IMG/VR virus record: IMGVR_UViG_3300010885_025649
Location: 148,498-212,497 of that record
Reading direction: 5' to 3' (one strand)
DNA: 64,000 bases
Source of the DNA: a virus
In this document: positions 25,801 through 32,689 of the stretch, piece by piece
How the letters are laid out: the number at the start of each line of letters is the position of its first letter
Numbering within the stretch: position 1 is the stretch's first letter
Translations under genes and position numbers: made by a program
The notes under the pieces: model-generated
What the model was told of the DNA's origin: nothing
The model's database searches: none
The model's input: only the letters and a program-made list of their open reading frames with translations

Positions 25801-26398
25801 TTCTATTAGGTTCTTGAGTAGGGTCAAAGTAATTAAATGCATTAGTGCCGGCCTCCATAAACAAGCTCAAACCTTCTCCTAAAGTTTGTCTATAAGATTG
25901 AACTTCAGCAGTTTCTTGGAATTGATAAGCATCCGCAGCTTCAATATTAGCTTCCAAATCTAAGAATGCCGTTTCAGAGGCGGAGCTACCAGCTCTATCA
26001 ACATGATATTGTCTAGCAGCTTGACTAATAGCAGTAGCTAAATCCTTATTACTACTCATTGCAGTAAGTCTGAACTTTCTAATAGTACTACCATCAGGAG
26101 CTAATTCGCTTTGCACAACTAAGCGATTATCTACAAAGTAATTATCTTGCCCAAATGGAGACGCACCTCTACGATAATAATAGGGGTTACTATCCCCGGA
26201 CATATCAGTACCAGGAGACTGGAACATCTTATCTCTAAAGACGCGTCTATTAGCATTTCTAGTATCATAGACCCCAGCAATACCTTTATCAATAAGCGCA
26301 GCAACATTATCATCAGAGGTAATGGCATAACCGCCCTGATAATACTGTCCTGTTATTTTATTCAAGAAACTATTATTGCGCATATAGTTAACTAACAA
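16832..26398 (-). CDS. Giant PLD-like/RNA polymerase fusion protein, 3188 aa, probable virion RNA polymerase
   Basis: About residues 455-725 read as a phospholipase-D-type double motif: H469xK471 followed by AGLGKQNL, then H687QT followed by TSANISARALRSNTETG with N709 and E720. The second motif has Thr where Lys is usual. At 2081-2139 a RAGAPQGVAPAALKV segment and GDYDGD (Asp 2135, 2137, 2139) match the beta-prime catalytic barrel. The last 350 residues include Gly/Ala-rich hydrophobic stretches that could insert in membranes. Size and a site beside the structural genes recall N4-type virion polymerases and crAss-like gp66. It may be packaged and injected. No separate tape measure is seen in the window, so a tape-measure function is possible. 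Confidence 0.8.
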   Translation of the reverse strand: MLVNYMRNNSFLNKITGQYYQGGYAITSDDNVAALIDKGIAGVYDTRNANRRVFRDKMFQSPGTDMSGDSNPYYYRRGASPFGQDNYFVDNRLVVQSELAPDGSTIRKFRLTAMSSNKDLATAISQAARQYHVDRAGSSASETAFLDLEANIEAADAYQFQETAEVQSYRQTLGEGLSLFMEAGTNAFNYFDPTQEPNRRLKRALQPFFKPVESYSSELRNFYTKSGVAINTLDSDRLANDDFYLNMSAIASSAMQVVMANHFLLDTVGIASVRKGIKFNEDPLGFRSLLNVTETPTGILSAPTLASFANVFAAAGIGPVAFSEATIFSSFFQQEGQINQMLIAATDYLLNPRSTVKNSLNKLTINLTVQAPSSSITSGNLEVFAMAKNLLQLADAEYGGKLDINLAFLQQGRGGSIVLNSDALRSIVGGRTYLDAFTSGNVNAIDDMIRASGVFHEDLSSGSSGGIEHQKNISVYGDGQLIAFAGLGKQNLTPSATGRMSEPYTNPSQFNQMFVGLHGSNLLNDSTLVGKQIRQYSAGVESVFTGASLGTQYQQLLVTDAIDAVTKYQTTALIDTRGPIGTTGSNLNELALDKLLQTVLDEGTSRGYLLTNQLDLSSNTISGISTKILKALNTDRFTLMLGSPLELGGDVRLEQARRYFDTTNPGEFDRLVAAGKIRFSSTQRFQHQTSMLVTNQYGDAQYGLMTSANISARALRSNTETGLFIGNKDSHDPQLLGQLKSGLQELGLFREDTLSGRSPIYSSTAEFNNAARQAFGTKASWNKASELIRQTMEFNQKGGLNSKLFMQEHLPGIPQSGLRIRLKYAGEDVFNYDIGFTEKGDIYMQKYDTLISSMLINTGDKERVIAGRTFGANQTVKLNSAQAIIALGQIAEYQLVQRLRAYDRALDNPDLTLTDTVDKMRLMKYRIIKSTGTNEDLSRFNTEEMRIIFKMLTKASVPIPTKTMGYSQLGDSNKYQPFMYDDLFTTNEQVIKVAPVSPDSPGVEGVVYNLDGTSETMYSLSMQSQLTKGYKAKKLGAITQIGDPAASILTMEAAFRMQAYDKLDDVTGNTAAGTPFRIPMVAVLTAHKSIGQLGQRTKNLASPRFSYQYGQFNPATNQFRETGLPEPVYHMGYGEASDALRLAQLAAIERPREPLQVVALTTGEAGLNPEIGYDLLDTTQVRLVDLTIRFQPYKTTADQNTHNNLVTKLRDLVTAGNFYTEDEFKVAVTNLQKSVGMGAGFTVEVPNLAENRTGAKMQFVMINVDPEQSGNTAVTFKAKLYTNPTARLLDTKGPTAGMNRTYAETQANALDGIYGGIGARRFLRLSNAVQDVLMNNDVFDEDKLFVNDGADFRTKLKGSLATASPLINRLVSPKQFKYGTQPKMSGALKLRYGALMATNEDDFMKIMELRNLQTHSSTKHLQTLTQEVIEDVKKLTESLVNKMSKEQIDFYNKTPPEVKAAMQSYYTAGSPHGFYNELYQFIQHADPAQYINQLFKEAYTEVMSPQSQKFGFILPAKQAQAHKLDFTYYLIEAVSLYTQVKTQVRASRIPANEELDGLVSSVLGQMLGAKPKDNTALQRLQQIIPNFNLITLSQDTFRADDTRFGRKTSANMFSQYASLYEHYANDSDHLGFTANTPFADLVGEQSQIGLLRQLTQQAIGRMFLVGAFSQGLTEFAPAFDTQWHGGLDLTHLVVNEETRNQAMAIHSLYDSMYRSAKESAVGYVLSSTNKIDLNTKIQTLVNTSAADRTAGGINETDMYKYRQEVLAARQKGTVLIPTFELGAAIPNAVRVHRNIESTILDFELIPVLGAEQLKQLSINVNPNRDNADQYINRLVLSQQEITKVFNQMPTSLKEIDPDTNMSKIQYMSQNVSNANGKKLINYGLSIEEYSYLKSLNEAKRNYITALSNLLDSDTYQQYLSTTIHRAAGGSGVTMESNQVKLGEIALGLNPALRVVNDYVTKAKSNKSYYSGGADQEILDSGFDILTKAHTYTNPKFFVTNPFTLDETTLKSTLVGSTAGSSILDDIKLNGYSLRHHAESYGILDPTTKQGYDRNLLGVINDTFSMLKVDAYSDRFFSMFLRAGAPQGVAPAALKVITLRTLNNRAAGRRGVQLGFANNSDSIFVSKFAMGYQQGDYDGDMATIQALTSSAQAMAERDAIIGRRLGRTPTTTDISQAVTDSTNRLRSAGQAVNTTVIPYGTSGVDAVHSTYDALYGVLGPTSAEETAERIMEDKRIVSLHEQVTANVTSDTNILATFKRQSRVLSGLNAQTIEDSILLNKFGRAQYESTTKIIDHFHSAEFETVVSTELGAAGAAAFKSASVEDKLNTIQGNPTLSQHLAAYSANEGTVNSYLKLMFPVIMPQNIAAAATQQTAQVATKYMGMLYDTTSHIFSHEFLQADSMGKAKARTIESVSRIAYQMQMLGREGIKPNAATGVSPSEMYTALNQLYENAYEDKPTKTKLQPAALDQAVQATGLLNPVADYISAVQGNAGTPLTESISNKILTNLSYGALAAHVGSLSSDEIAHDFAKEVPHTKLQTIRRIAANLFQTLDEELVTGGSSEKITRLVTLAEDSLGRSAMNNSDIAALRAFATDTTGTVTYTKDLQDTMNRVLQAHQYHDLFKFVTSTLNERELMASRINTSNTIAPFGEAGLGSIDFDPLSVPDARNKVNELMHKGLLNIQKMYGVQKALTTESKADIGDLALAAAHIGQALITESVNFASREGAGTTITDILGRGKLHNVNIKEIMSGFRASIDETMKTKTFSDAVDKILEYSSHGPRAFPGEIYVNGSGKIVNGVSYIRATGMIGTDPSTASYTHEYSTSAGPQSKVIDYETAKRIVGRKLIIDRAISDASRLGISGQTAKETMMFIAQAAYESTSAPDSNEHNQNLVDLSNALHNNIKQMNPYEANEMVTRLAQSNELRAHINPPSGLIRNFKNAMSNNTPMGFLGYGMLAVTTIGASIVGGALGRESNTDPAELGRSVGHGLMSSNTFAPMRSAFMMASDITSAVKSMRDMSDSDTRHEILGGYALGLAGNIVGSTILSDVITTPIAKFIGKEGTNVGELASRGLANMGSGLITAAFGALAAGLSAAMAVRTATREESPVTSLTAQAIENEYEQAQAERYRLELINSAGESDVLNIAEVSITDSIDEYDDSELNQTSYLSSINNQEYEYHFQDVAGNDMSVMTT

Positions 26399-26499
26399 CT
26401 TACTATACTATATAGCAAAAGTATGGTAATATCTAAGGATGCGCAGATTACACAAGGCGCAGGTACTAAAATAAAACTAGTTTACAACGGACACACAAA
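26399..26499. promoter_or_regulatory. Divergent promoter region with TATACTATATA
   Basis: A 101-base gap between the giant minus-strand gene and the plus-strand late region. The 11-mer at 26404-26414 recurs exactly at 46384-46394 and as its reverse complement at 32697-32707, always upstream of an operon-like start. Confidence 0.5.
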
Positions 26500-26919
26500 A
26501 TGAGAAAGGATAAGTTTTACAAGATCACGCTACCAACCGGGTTAGTAATTGAATTCAGAGAACCATTATTCAAAGAAGTAGAAACATTAAAGCATCAGTG
26601 GAAGAGCAAATTAGCAGCTAAGCAAATTGTATTAACCGATTTAGTTCCGGCCGCATGCATTGAAACTATTAATGGACAAGCTCCAGAAGAGCCAGATCCT
26701 ATTGCATTACTAAGCACAATGGTATACAGAGATGTATGTGCTTACACTAACTTCTTCAATGGAATGTGTATGCCTCCTGACTTGGCCAAACAGATTGAGG
26801 AAGCAGATTACAATAGTTTTTTCGAGACGGGGGAGATCAACTTCCAGACCAAGAACAACTTCGAGACTTCCGATGGCAAAGAGACCGTAGTCGTCAAGAA
26901 AACCGCCCAGAAACCTTAA
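26500..26919 (+). CDS. Tail assembly chaperone-like protein, short form, 139 aa
   Basis: The N-terminus (KFYKITLPTGLVIEFREP) has the pattern of phage tail assembly chaperones of the Mu gp41-like type: a strand, a turn, then FREP. The rest is helical. The frame contains a TTTTTTC slippery heptamer at codons 107-108 and overlaps a -1 frame that opens immediately before it. That arrangement is typical of the G/GT chaperone pair. It precedes the portal gene, an unusual position. Confidence 0.65.
   Translation: MRKDKFYKITLPTGLVIEFREPLFKEVETLKHQWKSKLAAKQIVLTDLVPAACIETINGQAPEEPDPIALLSTMVYRDVCAYTNFFNGMCMPPDLAKQIEEADYNSFFETGEINFQTKNNFETSDGKETVVVKKTAQKP
26817..26823 (+). other. -1 ribosomal frameshift site TTTTTTC
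   Basis: Zero frame reads AGT TTT TTC, a canonical X XXY YYZ site. The -1 frame has a TAG at 26814-26816, just before the heptamer, and is then open to the TAA at 27414-27416. The overlap (26817-26919) is noticeably less AT-biased than its surroundings, as dual coding would cause. Confidence 0.75.
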
Positions 26920-27416
26920 GTAAATATCGGCATAATCGTATAACCACTTGGGAAAAGAGAGTATTTCCTACACCTGTACAGTTTGCTCATCTTTCCCCAA
27001 TTGGCCCAATATTCCCGGAAGTAACTATATTAGATGGAATCTTCTACTTTGTATATAGTCACTTCTTATATAGACGAACTACAAAGTTTCGAGATAACAA
27101 GTACGATTTAACCAGGGCAATACAAGAAAGATTAATTGATGACTATATAAATAGTTATGAGTTGCGAGATCTATATGAAATAAGTAAAGGTTGGGGAATG
27201 CCTGCTTTTGCTGAGCCATTAACTGAGTTATCATATTTCTTAGTAGCCGCATTAAACTCAATACATTTAGAATATGTAGCAAAACTAAATAGACAGAAAC
27301 AGGAAGAAGAACAAAAAATATTTAAGAAGTTTGAAGAAGTTAATAAACCTGCACCTCAAGGTCCACCAAGAGTTGAGAGTGCATTAACCAAAGTACATGT
27401 ACGAGGATTAAGTTAA
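26817..27416 (+). CDS. Frameshift extension of tail assembly chaperone (long form ~305 aa)
   Basis: The -1 frame has no stop from 26817 to 27416, adding about 197 residues after the first 108 of the upstream frame. The extension is a coherent sequence: a basic linker, then VFPTPVQFAHLSPIGPIFP, a hydrophobic/aromatic part, and a Lys/Glu/Gln helix near the end. There is no independent start with a ribosome site in its first two thirds. The stop touches the ATG of the portal gene. Long-form chaperones recruit the tape measure in other phages. Confidence 0.7.
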   Translation, partial: FFRDGGDQLPDQEQLRDFRWQRDRSRQENRPETLSKYRHNRITTWEKRVFPTPVQFAHLSPIGPIFPEVTILDGIFYFVYSHFLYRRTTKFRDNKYDLTRAIQERLIDDYINSYELRDLYEISKGWGMPAFAEPLTELSYFLVAALNSIHLEYVAKLNRQKQEEEQKIFKKFEEVNKPAPQGPPRVESALTKVHVRGLS

Positions 27417-28919
27417 ATGGCACAAAGAGGAAGGCCTAAAGGCAGTACCGTTAGAAATAATAACTCATCAGAGTTTGATTTTAGCGCAATGAATAAGCCA
27501 GTCTCTGGGGCAAAACAAGTAGGTACAAATCTAAATCCATTTAATGCAAGTCTAGTCCAAAGTTATTATAGATTACCTACGAATGCGATTCAGAGTTATA
27601 TATACGCAGCAACAGTAGAACCTACTATTCACGGAGCATTAGAATTAATCATCCGTAGTTTAGTAGGTGCTATTGGTAGTTATGAACACCCCAATAAAGA
27701 AATACAAGATTTTGTTAGACAGAACTTATTAGAATTAGATGAAAGTTTAAGTAATATCTTTTATAACTTAACCTATAATAATTTAACTGCGGGATATGCA
27801 GTAGGTGAGAATATTTGGGCTTTAAAGAATGAGCAATGGTGGTTAAAGAATGTAGCTTGTTATCACCCTGCATCAATATTCTTCAGTGTTAACCACAGAG
27901 GAATTCTAACAGAAGGTGAAGCCAGTTTATTCGGCCCCTATACTACTGGAGTTTGGCAGCATCAATTCATGGGTACACCAATGAGACTACCCAGAAATAA
28001 ACTAATAATCACCGCTCACAAGAAAAGAGATAATAATTATTATGGGGAGTCAGCTATCAAACCCATATATAATCATTACTTAGCTAAAGGTCAAGTACTG
28101 CCCATGCAGTTAGTAGCATTAGATAGATATGGTAGTCCATTAATCCATGCTAATGTACCTGCAATGCCTACAACCAGAATGTTAGAAGATCCAATTACTA
28201 AAGAGATTCGTCCTATGAGTATGGCAGAAGATCTAACAGAGAAAGTTAGCAATCTACAAACCGGTAGTACTATTGTTACAGAGCAGCCGCCAGGAGCTAA
28301 CATTCAACCAATCAAGATTGAAGCTATTACAACCAGTAATAACTTTGGTAAGTCTTTTGATAATGCTACCCAACAATACAATAGAGAAATCTATAGAGGC
28401 TTATTAGTTCCGCAGTTATTATTAGAAACCCAAACCGGAGTAATCGGACAAGGCGGGGCACCAATACACTTTGAAGTATTCAAGATTATGTTACAGAGTT
28501 TATATGAAGAAGTAATGGGGCCATTTCTAAGAGAGACTATTGGATCATTAGTATGGTATAACTTTAATGAGCGTAATCCGGGTAGCTTTCCTTTTATGCA
28601 CAAAGATATTGCTACACAAGAACGCATTGCAGCATTACTAAAACAAGCTGTAGTGGATGGATTCCTAGACTACAATAATATTCAAGATCTAGATTATGGC
28701 AGAAGACTATTAGGATTACCACAATCTAATACGGATGAATTAGCCTCACATGCTAAACAGGTAAGAGATAGAACTAGTAGCAAGCCTGAAGAAATTAAAA
28801 CAGCAGGACAAGTCTTGAAGCAAGGATTAGCTGCACAAGACTTTACACCAGAACAGATACAAGCAATCTATCATTGGTTAGAAGAAGCATTAGATTTAAA
28901 TAAGGAAGAAGAAGAATGA
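27417..28919 (+). CDS. Portal protein, 500 aa
   Basis: Portal architecture: an alpha/beta body with LPTNAIQSYIYAATVEPTIHGALELIIR near the start, a central variable part, and the segment LLETQTGVIGQGGAPIHFEVFKI followed by helices, as in DUF935/Mu gp29-type portals. It forms the dodecameric DNA gateway at one head vertex. Directly after the chaperone extension; its stop overlaps the next gene's ATG. The C-terminus is a Glu-rich helix. Confidence 0.75.
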   Translation: MAQRGRPKGSTVRNNNSSEFDFSAMNKPVSGAKQVGTNLNPFNASLVQSYYRLPTNAIQSYIYAATVEPTIHGALELIIRSLVGAIGSYEHPNKEIQDFVRQNLLELDESLSNIFYNLTYNNLTAGYAVGENIWALKNEQWWLKNVACYHPASIFFSVNHRGILTEGEASLFGPYTTGVWQHQFMGTPMRLPRNKLIITAHKKRDNNYYGESAIKPIYNHYLAKGQVLPMQLVALDRYGSPLIHANVPAMPTTRMLEDPITKEIRPMSMAEDLTEKVSNLQTGSTIVTEQPPGANIQPIKIEAITTSNNFGKSFDNATQQYNREIYRGLLVPQLLLETQTGVIGQGGAPIHFEVFKIMLQSLYEEVMGPFLRETIGSLVWYNFNERNPGSFPFMHKDIATQERIAALLKQAVVDGFLDYNNIQDLDYGRRLLGLPQSNTDELASHAKQVRDRTSSKPEEIKTAGQVLKQGLAAQDFTPEQIQAIYHWLEEALDLNKEEEE

Positions 28920-29197
28920 TAAAAGAATATAAAGAGTTTCTACAAAAAGCAATGAATTCAAATACTTTAATAGGTCTAGATACTGTGGAATATCCTGGGT
29001 TAAGATTAATGAATATCTTAACTTTAGGTAGAGAAACCTTTGTAGCAAATGTTATCTGTGCAAAAGACTTAAAGACTTATTTATATAGAGTAATGTTACC
29101 TTATACAGCTATTCAAAGTGTAATATATTATCCTGCAACTTGGGAAAGTTTATTTGGGGATGATGATTTAGAATCAGAAATTGAATACGAGGATTAA
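28916..29197 (+). CDS. Hypothetical head-operon protein, 93 aa
   Basis: Starts at the ATGA overlap with the portal gene. Soluble, beta-rich, ending in an acidic stretch (GDDDLESEIEYED). Tight coupling to the portal suggests a structural or assembly role. No family recognised. Confidence 0.6.
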   Translation: MIKEYKEFLQKAMNSNTLIGLDTVEYPGLRLMNILTLGRETFVANVICAKDLKTYLYRVMLPYTAIQSVIYYPATWESLFGDDDLESEIEYED

Positions 29198-30142
29198 GTG
29201 AATATCATTGATGAAACCACAGCAATAGAACTTATTAAAAATATCCAATTACTTTCTAACACAGAGCAATTAGATATTATTAATAAGTTCTATTATCGTT
29301 TAAGTAATCATATGAATCCTACAGAAGATATTATTGCAGCAACAGCAGTATTAGCTAACTACTTAAGAACTAAGAATAATAAATTAGATATCTTTACAAA
29401 CTATCTGGCAAAGAGGCAAAAAGTTCTCTTTATATGCACCTCTACAAGGTATGAAAAACACAGCGGGGATATTCCCAAGAGTACTGAACTTGCATATATT
29501 GTGCAACGTAAACTTGGACAAGACAAGGTGACTGTGATGGATGCATATAAGCTGAACATTTATGTCTGCGAAGGTAATGTGTCAGCAAGGGAAGGAAACA
29601 ATTGTGGTGTAAAAGAAGCCAAGCTTATAGATAGCACAAAGAATCCCACAGGCTATCATAGGTGTTGGGCTTCTATAAATAATCCCACAGATGAATTATG
29701 GAAGATCAGTAAAGCTATATTTGAAAGTGATGTTATAGTATTCTGTTTATCAAATCGCTGGGGTAGTGGTTGTGCAATATATCAAAAGATTAAAGAGAGA
29801 TTAAACTGGATTATTAATAGAGTAGACACCTTAAAAGAAACTCCGATAATAATTAATAAAGACTTAGGATTAATAATCACAGGACATAACTGGGGCACAG
29901 AAGAGTTACTTCTTAAAGAACAACAAGTGTGGAATATGTTTGGATTTAATACCCCTAATGAGCTACAGATTAGTTATCAATTTAGTAATGATATTACTAC
30001 AACAACTCCAGAAAGTTATTCAGAAACATATAAGAAGTTTGAACAAGTCTTTAATGTTAATTTAATAACAAATGATTATTTAGCAAGAATTATAATAAAT
30101 CCATACACAGGATTAAAACAAGATGGAGCCGATTTAAAATGA
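29198..30142 (+). CDS. NAD(P)H-dependent FMN reductase-like flavoprotein, 314 aa
   Basis: After a helical N-terminal extension of about 75 residues comes a flavodoxin-like fold: the first strand VLFICTSTRYEKHSG (FMN phosphate loop), then KLNIYVCEGNVSAREGNNCGV with Cys spaced as in iron-sulphur flavoproteins/NADPH-dependent FMN reductases, and AIFESDVIVFCLSNRWGSGCA followed by KIKERLNWII. It would bind FMN and reduce it or a partner. GTG start behind GAGGATTAA. Why it sits between portal and protease genes is unclear; it may be a virion component or a metabolic gene. Confidence 0.65.
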   Translation: MNIIDETTAIELIKNIQLLSNTEQLDIINKFYYRLSNHMNPTEDIIAATAVLANYLRTKNNKLDIFTNYLAKRQKVLFICTSTRYEKHSGDIPKSTELAYIVQRKLGQDKVTVMDAYKLNIYVCEGNVSAREGNNCGVKEAKLIDSTKNPTGYHRCWASINNPTDELWKISKAIFESDVIVFCLSNRWGSGCAIYQKIKERLNWIINRVDTLKETPIIINKDLGLIITGHNWGTEELLLKEQQVWNMFGFNTPNELQISYQFSNDITTTTPESYSETYKKFEQVFNVNLITNDYLARIIINPYTGLKQDGADLK

Positions 30143-30333
30143 TAACAAGAAAAGGATTAAATGTCCAAGCAAGAAAGAATACAAATAATAAATATCAAGC
30201 TTATTTATATTGGGAGAACAGGCCTATTAGTATTAAAGCTTTAAGTGAAGAAGAATTTGAAACCGAAGCAGATGTATTAATAAACTTTAAAGATAAGATA
30301 AAAGATATTAAACTTAAACATAGGGATTTATAA
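30139..30333 (+). CDS. Small hypothetical protein, 64 aa
   Basis: Overlaps its neighbours by four bases upstream (ATGA) and one base downstream, so translationally coupled. Basic beginning (MITRKGLNVQARKNTNNK), likely a small beta-sheet. No family recognised. Confidence 0.55.
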   Translation: MITRKGLNVQARKNTNNKYQAYLYWENRPISIKALSEEEFETEADVLINFKDKIKDIKLKHRDL

Positions 30334-31775
30334 TGAACAGTTTTGAATGGAATGGCTTAACTATAGTTATTGAATATAACGAAGGGGATATTCGCTTTGG
30401 CCGATATTGGTCTTGTAAGTATGGTTATATAGAAGACTACTTAGGAGAAGATGGTGTAGAGTTAGATTGTTATGTTGGAGATAACTTAGATAGCCCCAAT
30501 CTATTTTTACTACAGCAAGTACGCTTAGATGGTACTCCGGATGAATCTAAAGTAATGATTGGATTTAATGATATTGATGAGGCTAAACAAGCTTATATTA
30601 GATGCATGCCTGTAAGATTCTTTGGGGGCATTAAACCAATTAGTTTTGATAGCCTTGAATATTTTCAGAACAAGATCTATACAACTACTCAACCGGTAAG
30701 ATTTATTATTGATTATACTGTTCCTAATACTATAGAAGGAATTGATGCATATTTTGCAGATCCATTCTGTAAGGAATTAACCCAAGCACAGATCGCAGCT
30801 ATTGCGGATAGCCCTGCAATGTATGAATGTTATTCTAATACTGTCTTTATAGATAAAGCTATCCATGCTAAAGCTGTAGCTAAAGCTAAGAATAAGTTTG
30901 ATGTATGGCCTAGTGCATATGGCAGTTTATACATGACCAAATTATACAAAAGTATGGGAGGAAGATTCCGTGCGGAGAAGAACTCAACTAATGCTTTAAG
31001 TAATACTACTATTAGTTGGTCTAGTGGTTGGCAAGTATTAAGTAATAAAGGAGAAGTCTTAGAAGTAAAAGACAATACTACTAGACCTAAATGTTTATCT
31101 TATGATACCTGGAAAGCATCTATTTCTCCGGAGATCCTAAGTGCTTATACTACAAAGTATGAAGTTCAAAGTAATACCGTAGAGTTAAAAACCCGTGCTG
31201 AAAAATACTCATCTTTATCAGAAGAATTATTAAGTATGTTTAATTTAAGTGATGGTGAAGATGACGATGCAGATTTACTTGAAGATTATATCCATCACAA
31301 CTGCACAGATTATACATATGATCAATTAGCAGAGATGCAAGATGAAGATCATATTCTTAATACTTTAATGGAATTATACGGTACAGAATATAATGATAGT
31401 GAAATAGAAGGGCTGGAAGAAGAGTTATCTGCGAATTATTATATTCCTAGTAAGTACAAAGATAAAGAAAGTGGAGGACTAACCAATAAAGGCATCTCGT
31501 ATTCCAATAGGAAGTTTGGCACCAAGTTAAAAGCAGGAGTGCAACACAAACCCCGAAGTCCTGAAGAGTTTCGTCGTCAAGGATTATTCTTAACTAGAAT
31601 GTATGGTCCTAATTCACATGGCCCTTTAACCAATGCAGATGGTACTCCAACCCGCCGAGCATTACAGGCAAAGAAGTGGAATAGTAAGATTCCTAAAACG
31701 GCCGATGATGTTAGGGTATTATATAAAAAAGGCAAACGGTTATTAGAAACTTATAGTAGATTAAAGGATAAATAA
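30333..31775 (+). CDS. InPase-like / DUF6321-type fusion protein, 480 aa
   Basis: Residues about 5-110 match the inorganic-pyrophosphatase-like domain found in phage head proteins (YGYIEDYLGEDGVELDCYVGD, then DESKVMIGF). Around 195-215 is FDVWPSAYGSLYMTKLYKSMGG, the VWPSAY pattern of DUF5872-type phage domains. The last 110 residues (KFGTKLKAGVQHKPRSPEEFR, GPLTNADGTPTRRA) match a DUF6321-like domain. An acidic linker joins them. Fusion of the three is unusual. Probable head morphogenesis role; whether the InPase part is active is unknown. Confidence 0.6.
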   Translation: MNSFEWNGLTIVIEYNEGDIRFGRYWSCKYGYIEDYLGEDGVELDCYVGDNLDSPNLFLLQQVRLDGTPDESKVMIGFNDIDEAKQAYIRCMPVRFFGGIKPISFDSLEYFQNKIYTTTQPVRFIIDYTVPNTIEGIDAYFADPFCKELTQAQIAAIADSPAMYECYSNTVFIDKAIHAKAVAKAKNKFDVWPSAYGSLYMTKLYKSMGGRFRAEKNSTNALSNTTISWSSGWQVLSNKGEVLEVKDNTTRPKCLSYDTWKASISPEILSAYTTKYEVQSNTVELKTRAEKYSSLSEELLSMFNLSDGEDDDADLLEDYIHHNCTDYTYDQLAEMQDEDHILNTLMELYGTEYNDSEIEGLEEELSANYYIPSKYKDKESGGLTNKGISYSNRKFGTKLKAGVQHKPRSPEEFRRQGLFLTRMYGPNSHGPLTNADGTPTRRALQAKKWNSKIPKTADDVRVLYKKGKRLLETYSRLKDK

Positions 31776-32689
31776 TGCATACCGGAACAACTGTTGCAGT
31801 AGAAGAAGCTCCAGATTCTATAGCACCTGGACAAGATAGTGAGGATTGTCTAAGCACAAACTATAAGAAAGTATTTAATAATGATCAGTTATCAAAACTT
31901 TCAGATAAAGTAACTGAGGCATTAACTATTCACATGGGATTAAAAGAGATCTTAACTAATACTGAAAAGTTAAGTGAAGAATATAGTAATTACTTAGCAA
32001 AGACTTTAACATTAACTAATCAGCTATTAAGCTTAGGTATTAATCAAGATTTAAGCCAGCTAAGTAGCTTAGGTAAAAGTAATCCAAAGAATCAATTTAA
32101 TTTTATAGCAACTAGTTTACAAGCAGTAAGTACAGAATTGCAGGAATCACTTAGTATTAATGTTCCTGGTAGTGTTTATACAATGACCTTAGATAATCCG
32201 CTACCAGATCAAACTCCTTTAGACAATGAACCGGCTAAGCCACAAGAAGATGCATTATTCAAAGTGCAAGAAGAGATGGATTCTAAACAAAATGGTTACG
32301 ATAAGACTGGCTTAAAGAGTTTATATACCGGGCAACAATTCTATAGTAATTTAGTGGATGCGGCTGATTATAATTGTGGATTTGACGAATGCCCATTATT
32401 TAGTTATAGTATGGATGTACTCGGGGTACCAGAAGATGAGGTAGATTTAAGTACATTCGTATTAAGTAAACTAGATGGTAGTGCTAGAAAAGCTTTAGCT
32501 GCCAGTGAATTTGGATTACCCAAAGAGCGTAGGTTTCCTTTAAATGATAAAGCCCATGTATTAGCAGCCTTACGCATGTTTAAGTTAGGTAAGAATCTAA
32601 GTGATGCACAAAAGAGCAGTCTAAAAGCTAAGATACATGCTAAAGCTAAAGAGTATGGAATTGAAGTAGCAAGCGCAGAAAAACCCTAG
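31775..32689 (+). CDS. Head-operon protein with DUF6582-like ending, 304 aa
   Basis: The first two thirds are helical and acidic with Ser/Thr/Gln-rich linkers. The last 55 residues (FGLPKERRFPLNDKAHVLAALRMFKLG, then KIHAKAKEYGIEV) follow the pattern of the DUF6582 domain often seen next to phage prohead proteases. Overlaps the previous stop by one base (TAATG). Confidence 0.55.
   Translation: MHTGTTVAVEEAPDSIAPGQDSEDCLSTNYKKVFNNDQLSKLSDKVTEALTIHMGLKEILTNTEKLSEEYSNYLAKTLTLTNQLLSLGINQDLSQLSSLGKSNPKNQFNFIATSLQAVSTELQESLSINVPGSVYTMTLDNPLPDQTPLDNEPAKPQEDALFKVQEEMDSKQNGYDKTGLKSLYTGQQFYSNLVDAADYNCGFDECPLFSYSMDVLGVPEDEVDLSTFVLSKLDGSARKALAASEFGLPKERRFPLNDKAHVLAALRMFKLGKNLSDAQKSSLKAKIHAKAKEYGIEVASAEKP

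Noticed and set aside
27079-27282. Minus-strand 67-codon frame in the chaperone extension
   Set aside because: Antisense to the -1 extension frame, which is open over its full length and coherent.
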